Below are positions 25,147-38,900 of a stretch of DNA of 64,000 nucleotides, piece after piece. Location: assembly GCF_020382885.2 (NCBI RefSeq), contig NC_058510.1, positions 7,932,862 to 7,996,861 of the forward strand, in the 5' to 3' direction. Position 1 is the stretch's first letter. Each line of letters begins with the position of its first letter. The notes under the pieces are model-generated. The model saw nothing but the letters and a program-made list of their open reading frames with translations, searched no databases and was not told where the DNA came from. The position numbers were made by a program, and so were the translations under genes. Source of the DNA: Scatophagus argus (lineage: Eukaryota; Chordata; Actinopteri; Scatophagidae).

Positions 25147-27209
25147 TATAGGGCACCAAGCTCTATTGCTTCCCTGCACTATTTATTTTTATCTGAACGA
25201 GATGAGGGGAGGATTGGAGGAAAACAGCCAAAGTGATGTCCCAGGAAGCAAACTGTACATACATGAGTCTCCGCTACCAAACACAAACATGTTAACACAT
25301 TTGAAAAGATGATACGACCTTGTGGTGAACATTCAGGGGTGCTTCCTCACTGCAGTAAGGCAATATTAGATGAGTTATTGTAATTCTACGACACTCTTCT
25401 TCATTGCAGCACTTGAAAATGCTAATGTCATTTTAAAGAAATATGAAGCCTTGGCCTGTTTTACCTTGGCCGGTCCCTAGGAGCAGTAGACGGATGGCTC
25501 CTCTCACAGTTTCCTGGCACATGACCTTGAGTGTTTTATTAATTTCCTTATTTTTTTAGGGCAACACCTCAGGCTATTCACCTAAAAGATGAGTCAGGGG
25601 ATCACTCGAGGCATAAGATCTGAAATTAGACAATTTTCAGTTAAAAAGACTTCAACAGTTCATTAACTATTTCAATTAAAAATTCTTGTTCAGGAATAAT
25701 TAAATTAAAATGATCAAATTAGCTTTTGTTTTATCTGTAAGATACTCTTTTCAATTATTCAAAGGACTGTAATTATTTAAGGTATTTAGTGACAGGAGTC
25801 TGGTTAACATTCAATCATGTCACAATTTAACCTAAAAAAATGGCAAAAACTGCATCCATTCCACCGAGCTGGATTTGGGCTGAAACTTGATGGCAAACGG
25901 CAAAGACAAAGCTTTAAAAAGACAAATACAGAGGAGATTAACAAGCAGAATAATCCTATACTGAATTTGAGTTGTTTTGAAAAGCGCCTTACACCAACAG
26001 ACATTTAAAATTCTTGAATCAAAAGCTGTTTCCATGAAAATGATGAAACTCGTCTGTAACAATTATGCTCTTCCTGAAAAGTACAAATTAGAAACTTCTT
26101 CTGCCTGTGATGCCTTTCACACAGGAGTTAAAGAGACCAAAGATTCACAATTAACGCACTGACTCATTGTGCTTTCAAATGCATTGCACTCAATGTGTCA
26201 TCTTAGGAAAAGTGTGAATATGAATGAGAATATATCATCTGCACTGTGGTCATCCAAAATGAAAGACAGACCAGACAGTCCTTCTCTGACTGCTATACAG
26301 AAAATGTATTTATTGAATCTTCTCTTTAAAAATCAGGATACATGTCAATAAATAGCAGCATCAGCCGGAAGGGAAAATGACACAGTTATTCCCTCACTTA
26401 TCCATTTTAAAGATAGAAAATGCATCTCTGGGTCAGATTCACCCAGTCAGCCTGTCTGTGTGAGAAGTCATAAATAAAGAAGCGCTGGAAGAAAAGATGT
26501 GGAAAGTGACAGTGATGTTGACAGCAACACATCATATCACTGCAGTGACAATCTGACCGTTCTCCTTATATTAGCCTATAATAAAAAAAAAGTGTCTTTG
26601 GAGAAAAGAAAACAAGACACTCATTTTATCATTTATAGAAGCTTGAAATCCTTTTAAGTTAGCAGGCTGCAAACACATTTCTAGGCAAGTTCACAGCACC
26701 GCATGGGGTCAGAGCAATTTATCTGGATGACTGCTGAACAGAAAGGACATCTCTGCCACCCAGATGATGTCCAGCACCTAAAAACCAGCCAAATGTTTCA
26801 GGGAAGATCACTGGAGTGCAAGAACTGATCACAGGTGTGCCAGTAACAACTTACAAGAGCAAATAAACAAGAGCAAGGAAAGGTGTGTGAAAAAATATGT
26901 TTGCGTGTGTTTGAATCCCCATTAGATGATACACTGAAGCAGCACACACTGAAAGCGTTTAGACACAAATACATGATGACAAAAAAAACACAATACACAA
27001 AAGCTACACTCATATAGACATCTTATAGATTAGAATAACACGACATCCACATGATATACACAGAATACAACATACAGCAACAACAAGACACTGAAATTAG
27101 TAGAAATATAATAATGACTATTATTAATAATGATTAATACAAAAAGTTAACCCACGAAATTTAATAAGAGGACTTTGTAGTCACAATATCTCTAATAAGA
27201 CTGAAAGAG

Positions 27210-27310
27210 TCGACTGCCACGATGTTAGTGGTGAGTCTTTACTTAGGCACAGTGGTGTTATGCTAATATTAGCATGCTAACATGCTCTTACTGGCAGTGT
27301 GAACGTGCTG
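27210..27310. repeat. fish dispersed repeat fragment
   Basis: The words TTATGCTAATATTAGCATGC and TAACATGCTC resemble a common teleost dispersed repeat that also appears, in a longer form, at 44,890-45,200. Confidence 0.35.
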
Positions 27311-30300
27311 ATGCTTGCCATTCATTCATAATGACATGCACACAAAAATAAATTTGAGGTGGCATATAAAACCAAGATATATAAATATATTCAAGAGACG
27401 AGCGATGCAGCTGTCGAATCAGGGAATCAGCACCACTTTATTGGACCACGTCTGGCACTGCTGCTGGATTAAAATGTAAGCAGTCAAAATGTGATAAAAC
27501 TAAAGTTTTGGTAGTTTAATTTTAACTATATCTTCTGTTTGGAGCACATTTGGAGCACCTCATACATGCAGGAGAATGTGGTTGAAAGGGGTGGGAAAAA
27601 AATGACACAAATACATAATCCAAAAGAACAACACCACTACACTGCAGCCCATTTCCACAGGCAGGCACAGACATCTCTCTGATTAAAATTACAGATTTTC
27701 TAGACCTGCTTACTTAAATTTCATTATATTGTCATGTGTTCCTGTTATTTTGCTCTCAGTTGTACATAACGTACACGAAATGTTGAATATTCAGGCAAAC
27801 TGCTGAAGTGAGACAACTTGCTGCGCTCTTGGCAATACATGCTGTACCTGAGGACACTGTCACACTGAGTCAACCTTGAAAAATATTTTTTTGAACATAT
27901 AGCACAAGTTGGGCGCATTGTTGACGTGCAGAAATTTCAGCTCCCTGTGTATTCTGCCAGCACACCGTCAAAGAGGACCTCCGAACCTCCATCTTCACAG
28001 TTTATTGAATGACTTCTTTTCCTTCATGTGCTGGGCCAGTGCTTGCTGCAGCACATCACAGCCTAACACCTTGCCTTGTCTGAACCTGCCTGCCTGCCTC
28101 CTGCCTCGCCAGCTACTGACACACACTGTTGCTGTAATTAGGTGTGGGCGGTACAGTGCAGACAGATATCACTGACTTTCAGGGACAAATGACAGCACAG
28201 CCTGACAGTATCAACACAGTCACTAAAATGGAAGAAGAATTTGCGATTTAAGTTCAAAAGGTTTATCTTCTACGGCACATTTAGCCTGTCACATTATTTA
28301 TGATCACTTTAAGGAGTTTGTTGCTTAAATGAAAGACTTCAGGCTGGAAGTGGCATGGGCTGCAGGGGCAGGCAAAGACCACAACATTAGCAAAACTCAC
28401 AAGGAGAAATGACTCAAGTACATATACACAGTACACATGCACAAAGAACAGCCAATTGCACACTGCCACATAGCTGACAAAACAACCTGACCCCCACATG
28501 AAGGCAGAGCCGGGGGTTTATGTAGAAGAGCCGATGAGCAGATGGGAGGCAGGTGTGGAGAACCACCAGGTGTTGGGAATCAGGAAGCCGCCCCCTCAAC
28601 ACGCACACACTCACAAAGGAGGGAGGAGACACACGGGAGACAGAGAAAAAGAACAGGGAACACGAGAGTCACGACCAGAGCTGTGACACTCACCCACTTT
28701 AACACCCAATAAATCACAATACTGCTCACCATGTAACCGAGCAGGATCATGGAGCAAACAAGAGGGTACCCGAACATGAAATCCTATGTTTCCCCATGTT
28801 TCGTAATCAGTCACTCATTGCACGGTTACTGCAGGCCCCACGCAGGCAATTTATGTGGCAGGTTCACCAGCAAGGTCTCTGATGCAAGACCACATCACAT
28901 TTTTCTCTTTGGTCATTTCTGCAGGACCCGCTATGCCAAGTGCTGACAATGTTAAATTGTGGTAGTGATAGGAATAATTGATGGCAGGCTATTTATGGGA
29001 GTGAAACCAGTCAAGGTCAGACATGTGATTTACAGCTCAGAGACAAAGAGAAATAAATTATTCTTTTGCCTTGGAGCAGAAGAAGTGTAACGTTCGCATT
29101 GGGTTTGAGGAACAGTGTGAGTGAGTGAGTAACAGCTGCTTAAAAACAGCACACGGTGTAATCCTTACGGTGGTGCAATGCTAAATGGTAACCTTGATTA
29201 GTGCTCACACTTGTCTTTTATTTTTGTCTTTTTTTGCAAAATCAACTCGACCCTGCATGATATAAGCCCTCCCAGCTATTCCATGTAAGGCTACTGCGGA
29301 GTATTTTCATCAGGTCTGGAGTCTAAACAGCTAAACAGCTGGAAGTGCAAGTATGTCATCTGTTTTAATAAGGAACACTTTACACTGACACTTAAAGTGG
29401 GTTGCATTAATGCCTTCCTAGATCTATAATTAGCAAGGCACAATTTCACAAAGCAGGTTATTGAGCAATGACTGCATAAGCATCTGCTAATCGGATCTGA
29501 TTTTGTGCATCGGCATCACCTGTTTGAGGGAATCGGGGGAGGGGGGGGCTGCAGATACTCAAATGTAATGTTTTCCTTGAGCAGGGATGATGTGATGAAC
29601 GCCAAGTGTGCCTATACATGTGTGCAGCTGCATATTTCACGGTTAGTTAGAGGAGCACACTCTCCCTCTGTGAATAGATGTCTCAAACAAATACAGGGGA
29701 TTTGGAGGAAATAAGTGTTGGCAACAATTAAATAAACACTCAGCATGCCCCCTGAGGATGCTGAAGTATAGGCAATAGAAGGTGACATTTACTCTGCAGT
29801 CACTTCTGTAGAGCTAAAGCACATGCAGTGTGTCAACATGGGACTTCGTGCAGATTGTGGTGTCATAAAAAGAAGCATCTCTTCTGGCCTCTTATCCCTG
29901 ACTACTAACTTTAAGATGGGTTTTCATTTGTTATCAGGTAGTATAGAGAGTCATGGCGTGTCTGTGATACAAAAGTCCATAGTCGTGGTGATGATCTGTA
30001 CTGTTGCCGTTTTACATTAAAGGACAGCTGGATGACAGTTAGCTTCACAGTGGCTGCCTGACATTATAAAGTCTGATGGGCATCAAATCCTCCCGCCATA
30101 GGTGGAACAAAGAGCAGGGGAAAATAATTATATAAATAAATAACTGAACAGGGGAGCAGGTGTGTTTGGTGAAGCACAACCATGATGTGTTTATGGTACA
30201 CCACTTCCAAACCCTGGTTAAGATAAGCTTAGTTATGGGACTCAGATTGAAACCATAAATACACCCCTGTAATAAAAGCACTCGGGGAACTATGTAACCA

Positions 30301-31599
30301 TTTAGAGGCAGACGTGATTACAGCAGACATGATCTCCTAGAATATAAACCAGCCTGTATGGCACTGCATAACGATAAGTGAGTGAACACATAATCCTTTC
30401 CAAACCATATTACAAAGTGTTTTTTGTGCCTAGACCTTAAGCACAGCGTTGTCACAACATTAAATCCAAGAGTAAAATGTAAAGAAACATGTTTTGTGAC
30501 TGAGTTGCTGCAGTGGGTCACGTTCTCTACCACCATATACAGCGCTTCATTATGATTTATCTCCCATAGGGACAACAGGAGGCCACTTCAGCTGTGATCA
30601 GCTTACCAACAAGATCAGGACAGTAATAGCAAACCAAAACCCAAATATATTCACATTAAAGTTGAAAAGAATTGCTATGTTATGGCAGGTAACCGTGTCC
30701 CAAGTAATCTAAAGCAACATTTATGTAATCATAATTATAACTGAACTTAAACTTGATTACGACTGATTCTAGTATTACAGTGTACCTGCAGTTCTGTGTG
30801 TGGTTTGTCCACATGGTAAAGCTGTTGCTCAGCTGCTGGGTCCAGCCGCTGTCAAACACAGTAGACCTCCTGCCCCTCTGTTTCATCACTTTCAGTCATA
30901 TTAAAAAGAGGAAAACTGGAACGTAATACATTGTGTGCATTAGCTAGCACACAGCCCACACATTCTGAGCATGTCCCAGTCGCTAGCTTTGCATAAAGTT
31001 AGGATCTGTTAATGTTCCCATCAGTTGCTATTGGGACACTCATTAGCTATTATTCTAACACTGCGGCAACACTTCAGTACAAAGCAAATACAAGTGCAAG
31101 CAAGTACAAAAAAATGATCTCTATTTATAGGACTATTGTTGCAGTTGTACTTTATTAATCCCTTTCTCTGTCAATACATACAATTAACCAGGAAATGGTA
31201 ATAAAGGAAGGGGGGGCAGACCCTCCAACAACGCTGATTCTATGGCTGGGGAATTGAGCAGGATATTTTGTGTATAAAATAAAAACATATGAGTGGGTAG
31301 ATCGTTTACTGAAACAGAAACAGGGAGAGAAGAAGTGTGCTACTTGATATTACAGAACTTCAAGGGCCACGTTCTTGACAACAAGTAAATATATTGGCTT
31401 CTCTAATATATATACATACATTTATTTGTTTTGGGGTTTTTTTACACGGACTAATCACGTCTGCAGGACATGGCAGGATCGGTGTCTCCTCAAGCAACCG
31501 CTGATCACTGCAGAATAACACTAATTAGACAGAGGAAATGCTTTCTGATCAGCAACACACTGGCAGGACAGAGGAATCCTCTTCTTCTCACACCGCATG

Positions 31600-31892
31600 C
31601 CTCTCAAAAGAACGGTTGCTCACGTGCAGTGCACGCTAAAAGACACGCGCGCCCGCGCGTCTCCCACATGCATAGAAAGCGCAGTGTTTGTCCCTTGAAT
31701 TAGACTCGGTTCCCCCTTCCCATCCACTGCGTGGTTCATTCCAGCGCTGCTGTATCCTCAGAGCGCGGTGTGTTTCTGCCGGCACAGGCGGCTCAGCCAC
31801 CCGGCTATCAAGACCAGCAAAGTCAATTTCGATGGGGAGACCGAGCAGGCATCTTGTCGTGCAGGACTGCTTTATGCTGAACTGTTAATGGG
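31600..31892 (+). promoter_or_regulatory. htr5a: CpG-rich block and probable 5' untranslated exon of htr5a
   Basis: This is the densest CpG cluster in the window (roughly 20 CpG in 300 bp). It holds an E-box CACGTG at 31,621 and a GC palindrome at 31,645-31,660. It ends in a consensus donor (GTGAGT from 31,893), and good acceptors (CTGCAG) lie just upstream of the htr5a start codon near 35,168 and 35,221. Together this suggests a CpG promoter plus a non-coding first exon spliced across 3.3 kb to the coding exon. The 66-codon frame inside (31,688-31,888) would be an upstream open frame. The transcription start cannot be placed from sequence alone. Confidence 0.5.
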
Positions 31893-31899
31893 GTGAGTT

Positions 31900-34800
31900 A
31901 TTTCCAGACATGCATAAATCGTTGCCGGCGAGTTTTCTTCTCAAAGAAGAAGAAAAGAAATGAGGCTTTTTTTTAAAAGGTTATAGTGTTCAAAAAGTGA
32001 GGCACTGATGTTGAGATGATGTGTAACAAGTGTCTTAATAGACATCTATAACTAGAGTCGAGTGCTGGCGGGAAACCTCGTGGGACATGCGAGCTCTAGA
32101 GGGAATCCTGCGTTTTTAAACGGTGAAGTCGCTGATGTCGTTCACTAAACAGTGCTCATGTGAATGTTTTCACTGAGTCTGAGGAGCAGGCTGCCGGTTT
32201 GCAGAAAACACCTTCCACCGAACCAAAGTGCGAAAGATTTTCACCGCAAGTTAAAGGTTTTCTTAATGCCACCTTCATCTTTTTAACATCACCAAAGCCA
32301 AGGACAAATGTAGCTACACACCTTCCCTCCTTTTCAACTGCAAATGTCAGTGCTGAAGCCTGGGAGAAAACTGTCCTTGGTGGAGAGGAAGAGTGTGTTA
32401 CAAATGAGCACACAGTCGCTTCACAGCGGAGACATTTGCACAAAGAGAATACCCCTCACATGCTTTAATCACGATGCTGTAACTGTGTTTGGACTCAAAC
32501 ATGAAATGACATTGAGAGTTTTGTTTTTTAGTTATTTATTTTTACCCGGACCTTCACCTCATAACCTTTAGTGCTTCGTTGGATTTATTTATTTATTTTT
32601 AATCAGCTTATTGCCTAGAAGAAACAAAAGAAATTAAAGGAAAATGTGTGTAGGACTTGCAAATTAGTATTGTGCTGCTGAGGAAAATACACTCACATGG
32701 TCATGGTCCAGAAATAGCCTATATGCAGCGAAATTTAAAAAAAAATAAAATAAAAATCCGGAGCACTGACTGCAGTGTGGCTTTCCTGCAAAAGCACGTG
32801 AAGCCCAGAAAAGGATTTTAGTCACTGATTAACTTGCTAATTTTTAAATTATAATAAAACATATGCTGACTTGGGAATATCTCCCTGCTGCAGCTGCCAG
32901 GCACATAAAAATTATGTATTATTATAACTTGTGTTTTCACCTCTGTTCTCTGGCATCGACATTAACAGCATGCGGACCTTATGAGAGGTAACGAGATGTT
33001 AATCATCCTCTGTCCCTATTTACTCCATACAGCTAAAGCAAAATCCCAACAACTCTCGGTTAAATGCACCCAGTGAACCAGCTGGCACTGGTATATCTGC
33101 AGACAGTGACTGACCCAAAGTGACACTTTCCCTGCACAGCTGTCAACAAAACACCAAAAGATAGACTCAGATTTATTCAGCTGTTATCCTTTGACGCCGG
33201 TGAACGTGTTTATGTCTCTTTGTTTAGCAGCTCCTCCCTCCTCCCTCCTCTCACATATATTCACATTTACATGTGTTTGTCTGCCTTGTTTCTGTTTTTC
33301 ACAGGGTGAGTGACAGCCGCCATTTGAGGGAGGGAACAGGCGTGTTTGACAGCGTTTTCCCTTCATAACGGTTGTCCAATTTCATGGCTATTAGGTTTGT
33401 TAATAAGAGTGGGGAGAAGAGAAAGCAGAGGGCCTATTGGTGTGCTTGGTTGGACCCTTTGATTAGAGGGTCTGGTTTGTGATGCTAAGAGACAGTGTCA
33501 GATGTCACACAAATACACCGGCTGACGGGGACATGGCGTGTATTGTTATTACCCATCGGGCCTTATTGATGATTTGTCCAGCGCAACCTACTTGGAGTAA
33601 AAAGATGTATGACTAAGGAATTTCAGGAGGAACTCAGTGGTGTCTTAGATTCTTTTTAATTCCTTGTTGTCCTTGGAAATTCAAGAAATATTTGATTTAT
33701 TCATCAGCTTAATGCTTCAGTAATTCAGCCAAAAGTAATGTCATTACATGCCAAACAGCAACAAGAATATGATTCAATTGATTAAATCGTGCAATTTAAA
33801 GCAAACTCAATTAGAGTAAGCTATTTCATCTGAATTATATGCATTAGCTACACTCATTACGGACACTGTCCCTGCGCCCAGGGGCCTGGGAAAAAGCTCG
33901 GCAAGTCGTCCAGATCCCCTCATTACAATGCCCCAAGAGGAAACATGCAAAATGAAAGATTATGTTTAGTATTCAAGATTAAAGCTCCACTTTAAAACGT
34001 TGGTGTGGCGGACACTGGGTCATGGAAAGAAAACTGAGATCTGCATTTTTTTTTTTTTTTTTTTTAACGCCTGAGAGGATTGTTAGAGGCAGGAGGAGGT
34101 CGTAGGAACAGGTTAAAGCGGGAGGTGTAGCTTAAACTGAATGTTTCTAAATAGGAAATTAAGATTAATGATTAAAATTAACATCTTATGAGACTGTTTA
34201 ATCAGGCACATCGGAATATGTTTCCAAAACATGATGCATGAAATCATTATTGCCCCCAGTGATGCAGCAAAAACTGATGTGTCTGTGAGCCAGATGCTTC
34301 ACACTTACCATAATAATGTACTCCAGACAAAAAAGATAGATTTCTAAAGTTCCAGTGTTCTTCTGTGTATTTATCATTTAAAATTTGTAGTCTCACTGAA
34401 ATAACAGTTGACTTATTTATTCGTTTGTTTAAATATGCCACTTGCAAATAAGTTGGTCTGTTCATTCATAGAGCAGTTGTAAGAAAATCAATACCAGGCC
34501 TTACAACATCCGGCTGACAGACAGCACAAGCACTCGGTGATTTGAGATTCGTTGTTTCTGCACTGTTGAACTGAGCCTCTCCTGTGAATGTATTGATAGA
34601 GTTGGCATGTCAAATCTTTTCTTTTGTGAATCTGAAACGTTGACAGTCCTACGTTAACACAGAGTATCCCTGCAACATTCTCTCTTATGTGAATTGAAAT
34701 TAGATGCTGTTCACCAAACCACTTAAAACATATAACTCCAAAATATTTAGCAGAGGGATCTCTCTGCTGAATATTACATTCCTGAATGAGTTTACAACAA

Positions 34801-35220
34801 AGACTCGCCTTTAAACTGTTCATTTTGCGGGAGAGGTCTGACTTTGATGCAAATCAGAGGATAACAGTGGGATGATGAAACTGAATATTTATGGTCTTTT
34901 TCAGACCCAGAGATGTCCCAGAGTACTTCTGAGCCTTTTTAACAGCAGATGAAATTGCACTTGAAAGTTGTAGGTAGGTTGCTTGACAGCTGTGAGATAC
35001 TCAAGTGCTTTTTACTATTGTGAGCAAATCACTAAAGTACCTCTCTTGCAAACTACAGTGATGCGTTTACACAAGGGTGCAAAGATGCATTAAAAGCTGC
35101 TATTTTTTTTTAAGAGTACTGCATCTCTTTAATCTAGTTTGTTCCTCTTCTCTATCCCTGCTGCAGAATGCATCAGTTGTCTGCAGAAACTGTGTCTGAA
35201 TTGTCTTGGCCCTTGGCTGC
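31900..35220. other. probable first intron of htr5a
   Basis: Non-coding sequence between the proposed 5' exon and the coding exon. It includes a T20 run at 34,046-34,065. No transposon or gene was recognised. The block around 33,830-34,000 looks unusually unrepetitive and could hold regulatory sites. Confidence 0.4.
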
Positions 35221-35239
35221 AGGGCTGTGAGCAGCTACC

Positions 35240-35947
35240 ATGACGTATCCCAACACCAGCTTACTGACAGCCAACTTCAGCGGAGCTTCTGACGACCATG
35301 ACTCCGGGGGAAACATCTACCGACCCTTTTCTGTTTTCAGCGTGCTTACTCTTACGTTACTGGCAATGCTGGTTGTGGCCACCTTCGTATGGAACTTGCT
35401 GGTGCTGGTGACCATCCTGAGGGTGAGGACATTCCACCGTGTGCCCCACAACCTCGTGGCTTCCATGGCCATCTCTGATGTGATGGTGGCCGCTCTGGTC
35501 ATGCCCCTTAGTCTTGTCCACGAGCTGAACGGCAGGCTGTGGAAACTGGGCCGTGTGCTGTGCCAGGTGTGGATCTCATTTGATGTGCTCTGCTGCACAG
35601 CCAGCATCTGGAATGTGACGGCCATCGCGCTGGACCGCTACTGGTCCATCACCAGGCATCTCCAGTACACGCTCAAGACACGTAAAAAGATCTCCAATGT
35701 GATGATCGCTCTCACTTGGCTGCTGTCGTCCATCATTTCCCTGTCGCCTCTCTTTGGCTGGGGGGAGACTTACTCGGAGGGGATGAAGTGTCAGGTGAGC
35801 CAGGAGCCGTCCTACACGATCTTCTCCACCTTTGGAGCCTTTTATCTGCCGCTTTGTGTGGTACTGTTTGTTTATTGGAAGATCTACAAGGCTGCCAAGT
35901 TTCGGATTGGCTCCCGCAAGACCAACACAATAACACCCATGGCTGAG
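35240..35947 (+). CDS. htr5a: htr5a coding exon 1 (residues 1-236)
   Basis: Covers the extracellular N-terminus, helices 1 to 5 and the start of cytoplasmic loop 3. It ends ...ATGGCTGAG|GTGATT. Translation continues into the intron for about a dozen codons if unspliced. Confidence 0.95.
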
Positions 35948-38900
35948 GTGATTATTCATTTTTCTTTTTTAAATCCATTTTCTTAAGGTAATCCCTCACC
36001 TTTATAAGTCAAAATATCACTATTCTCTCCCTTGTCAAGGTAATACAGGTAGATCAACAGTCCTTGAAACCACTCAAGGAACTGGAATAAGCAGTTAGAC
36101 TGTGACAAGCTGACACTGTGCCACTCAGACTGGCCTGAAGATTGGTCTGCAATGGGTCAGTTGCAATAGCTGGAAAACAAAGCCAGTGAGGTCATGATTA
36201 GGTCTGACAGGTCAGGTCTGATTTACATTGGAAACTGCAGTGCAGATGGAACGACAAGCAGAAGACATAGCACAGCAGAAGCCAGCTGCAGTGTGCAAGA
36301 GGTGTTACACTGACGACCGTCAAAGAGAGGTGGGAGACAGTCAGGTAAGGAGAGAATTGATGGATGGGAGAAAGTCCACTCAGGAGACTGTAGGTGCCAG
36401 GAAGGAGAAGCATAATGCCCGTGGCAAATGCCCAGCAATAGAATCTGAGTGTAGAAAATGTAGGAAGTCACTACTAGTGGAAAGACTTTTACACAGGAGC
36501 AGTCCGTGAGGAAAACCAGGGCAGTGCAGAGCATTCAGTAGAACAGGTAAATACAACATATTCTTCAGTTAGGTTCAGAATTGATTATGAAGCCAAGGTT
36601 ACTGTGTTACTGTACTTAACATGAAACCGTTCAGATCACCAAGGCCACAGAGGAAGTCAGTTGTGCCTAGCAGACCCTAGACAGCTTTGCAGGGACATTA
36701 AATTATTGGTAGTTCACTGCTAGCACTCTTTATAAACAGAGGAAGTACATCTTTAACACATTCATAACAAGAGGGTCAGACAGCTGTTTCAGTGGAGATG
36801 AGAAGTTACAGGACAGGAGGCCTCCTTCTATAGATGCATGGAAAGCTGGATGTTCAGGTGTACATTCTTCCAGGATACTGTGGTCATTGCTAAAGCATTG
36901 CCATGCAGCCCATGAAAAAGCGAGTAGTATCACACAGTGAAAAACTCATGGTCAGCCTGTGAGGTCCTTTGTAGCGTATTTCCATAGCCAATCAGGCAGG
37001 AAATATCAGAGCACACATAACAGACATTAAGGTCTGTGAACATGCAAAGTATGAGCAAAGGAAACAGTGTGGTGGCCCAAGATATCTGCTGATATTCAAG
37101 ACTTAGTGGAAACCTGCCATTTCTGCCAGGAAAAAAGAATGCACAGCACAAAGAGCCATTATAACGCCTTTGTCTGAATGACCATGGCAACAGATAGCCA
37201 CCAACATATGTGAATATGGAGGCAAGCACTACATTGTAATATCACACTATCACTCATGTTACGTGGAAATTTTGCACCTGCCCACAACCACAGCAAACAA
37301 ACTTGTTAAGACACCGAAATCCACATTTGTGAGATTTGCCATTCCTAAATACATAGTTAGCAACAAGGATGCACAATAAAGACTCTCAGAGACAGTATGA
37401 TGGTGTGCATGTCACGTCCAGTCCTCAGCTCACAAAATTGACAAGCACAACGTGCTGTTGAAACATCAAAAAATCCTCAACAGGACGACCCACTGTTAGC
37501 ATTAACGTGGATGTGACATGCTGTCTTTTGAGAGATCAGACTCTAGGAGTTCCGGTCCGTATGAGTTTGATGAGGATAAGGTATAGAAAGGACAAGCATC
37601 CATCATCTCAGAGAGCTGAGACTGGGAACACAGACAATATGAAGTCAAGCCTAGAGGCAGTGGGAACCGAAATATCAGGACTGTGGTCGTGGACAGTGAC
37701 AGTAATGGTCTCTGACTGGTAGAGACGAGGTGTAATATTCAGCTACGGAGGTAAATCCTGAAGTACTGAAGCTGAAAATAAGGGAAAGTTAGTGAAATCA
37801 AAAGTGTTGTTTTTCTTGTCACTGGAGAGTTAAGCTGTTGGCGAAGTTATGTTTGTGATGCATTTAGGTGTCCGTGTTAGCGTTATTGTCTGTTGGTAAC
37901 CTTCAGACCTATAGATTGGAGATTATTTGAGCAGGAGTTGTCGAGATAATGTGTAAAACGTGGGTTAGCGGAACTTTGTTCAGCTACTGTTCATGTTGAG
38001 ATGCTCTTGTGGACTTGTTAAACCACATATTCTGAGTACAGATAAAGCCTGCAGTTTATTTGACACCCTCTCTTACATCAAATGAATATTTTGCCTCCTG
38101 CCCCTGACCCACAGATATGCACAATTATGTATTATTTTGTCTGATGATATATTCAACAGTAATCTGGGAAACATAACTATCTAACGTATGACCATACAAG
38201 CAAATAATTAAAGCAATTCAACTCATCACTACCAGATTGTTAATGTGCGTCAGCAGAAGGTAGAAGGCTATAAATACCACCCCCAGCATTTTTAATGGGC
38301 CCCTGCACCCTCCTGGCTGTGGCGCTTCTCTAATCAGCACACGTAAAGGTCTAGCTCTATTCCGCCAGCATTAGCAAACATTTAATCAGGCAAATTTCCC
38401 CTGTGAAAATTGAGTCGGCACCCACTTTTCACCCAGAATTATGGTGGGAAAAACCCTCCCAAAACTCCTTCGTGAGAGAGATTCCGCCAAGAGTGGACCA
38501 CTTTTTTCTTTCACCTACAAAAAAGCTACTTATGAAAATCACTCAGAAAATCACTCAAAATTGCCAAACATCCACAGAAAGGAGAAATGTTTCACAGAAA
38601 ATACACAGTGAAGGCTTTTATAAAACTTCCATTTGTGTAATGCATTTTGCGATTTCTTCCAAATCCTCAAGATACCCCTTAGTTATGCAAGTATAACATC
38701 AGCTGGCCAGAAATTAGGACCTTGTGGTCAAGAAGGACCGCTCGTTGAATAAATTAGCCCTGTCTTCTGTTGCTTTGATACACTGCCTTTAGTGTCAAGT
38801 TTCATTGCACAAGCAGTCACTCTTGTAACCATAGCCATTAAATGAAATCTATTTTATTAATCATATTGCTTTCCACAGACATACTCACAGCTTATGGTTG

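Larger units (their letters stand above)
24000..31400. other. long non-coding stretch upstream of htr5a
   Basis: No gene recognised over 7.4 kb. It includes a TG microsatellite at 25,121-25,146, a repeat fragment at 27,210-27,310, a purine-rich stretch near 28,540-28,690 that may be a degraded retroelement piece, and AT-rich blocks (for example 25,640-25,780). Open frames are all short and lack domains. Confidence 0.45.

Noticed and set aside
32160..32468. 102-codon + frame after the candidate htr5a 5' exon
   Set aside because: It overlaps a 95-codon minus frame, shows no receptor-like sequence, and lies in the probable intron.
34488..34823. 111-codon minus-strand open frame upstream of htr5a
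   Set aside because: Low-complexity Cys/Ile-rich translation with no motif, lying inside the probable first intron.
35576..35959. 127-codon minus-strand frame over htr5a exon 1
   Set aside because: Antisense shadow of the receptor coding sequence.
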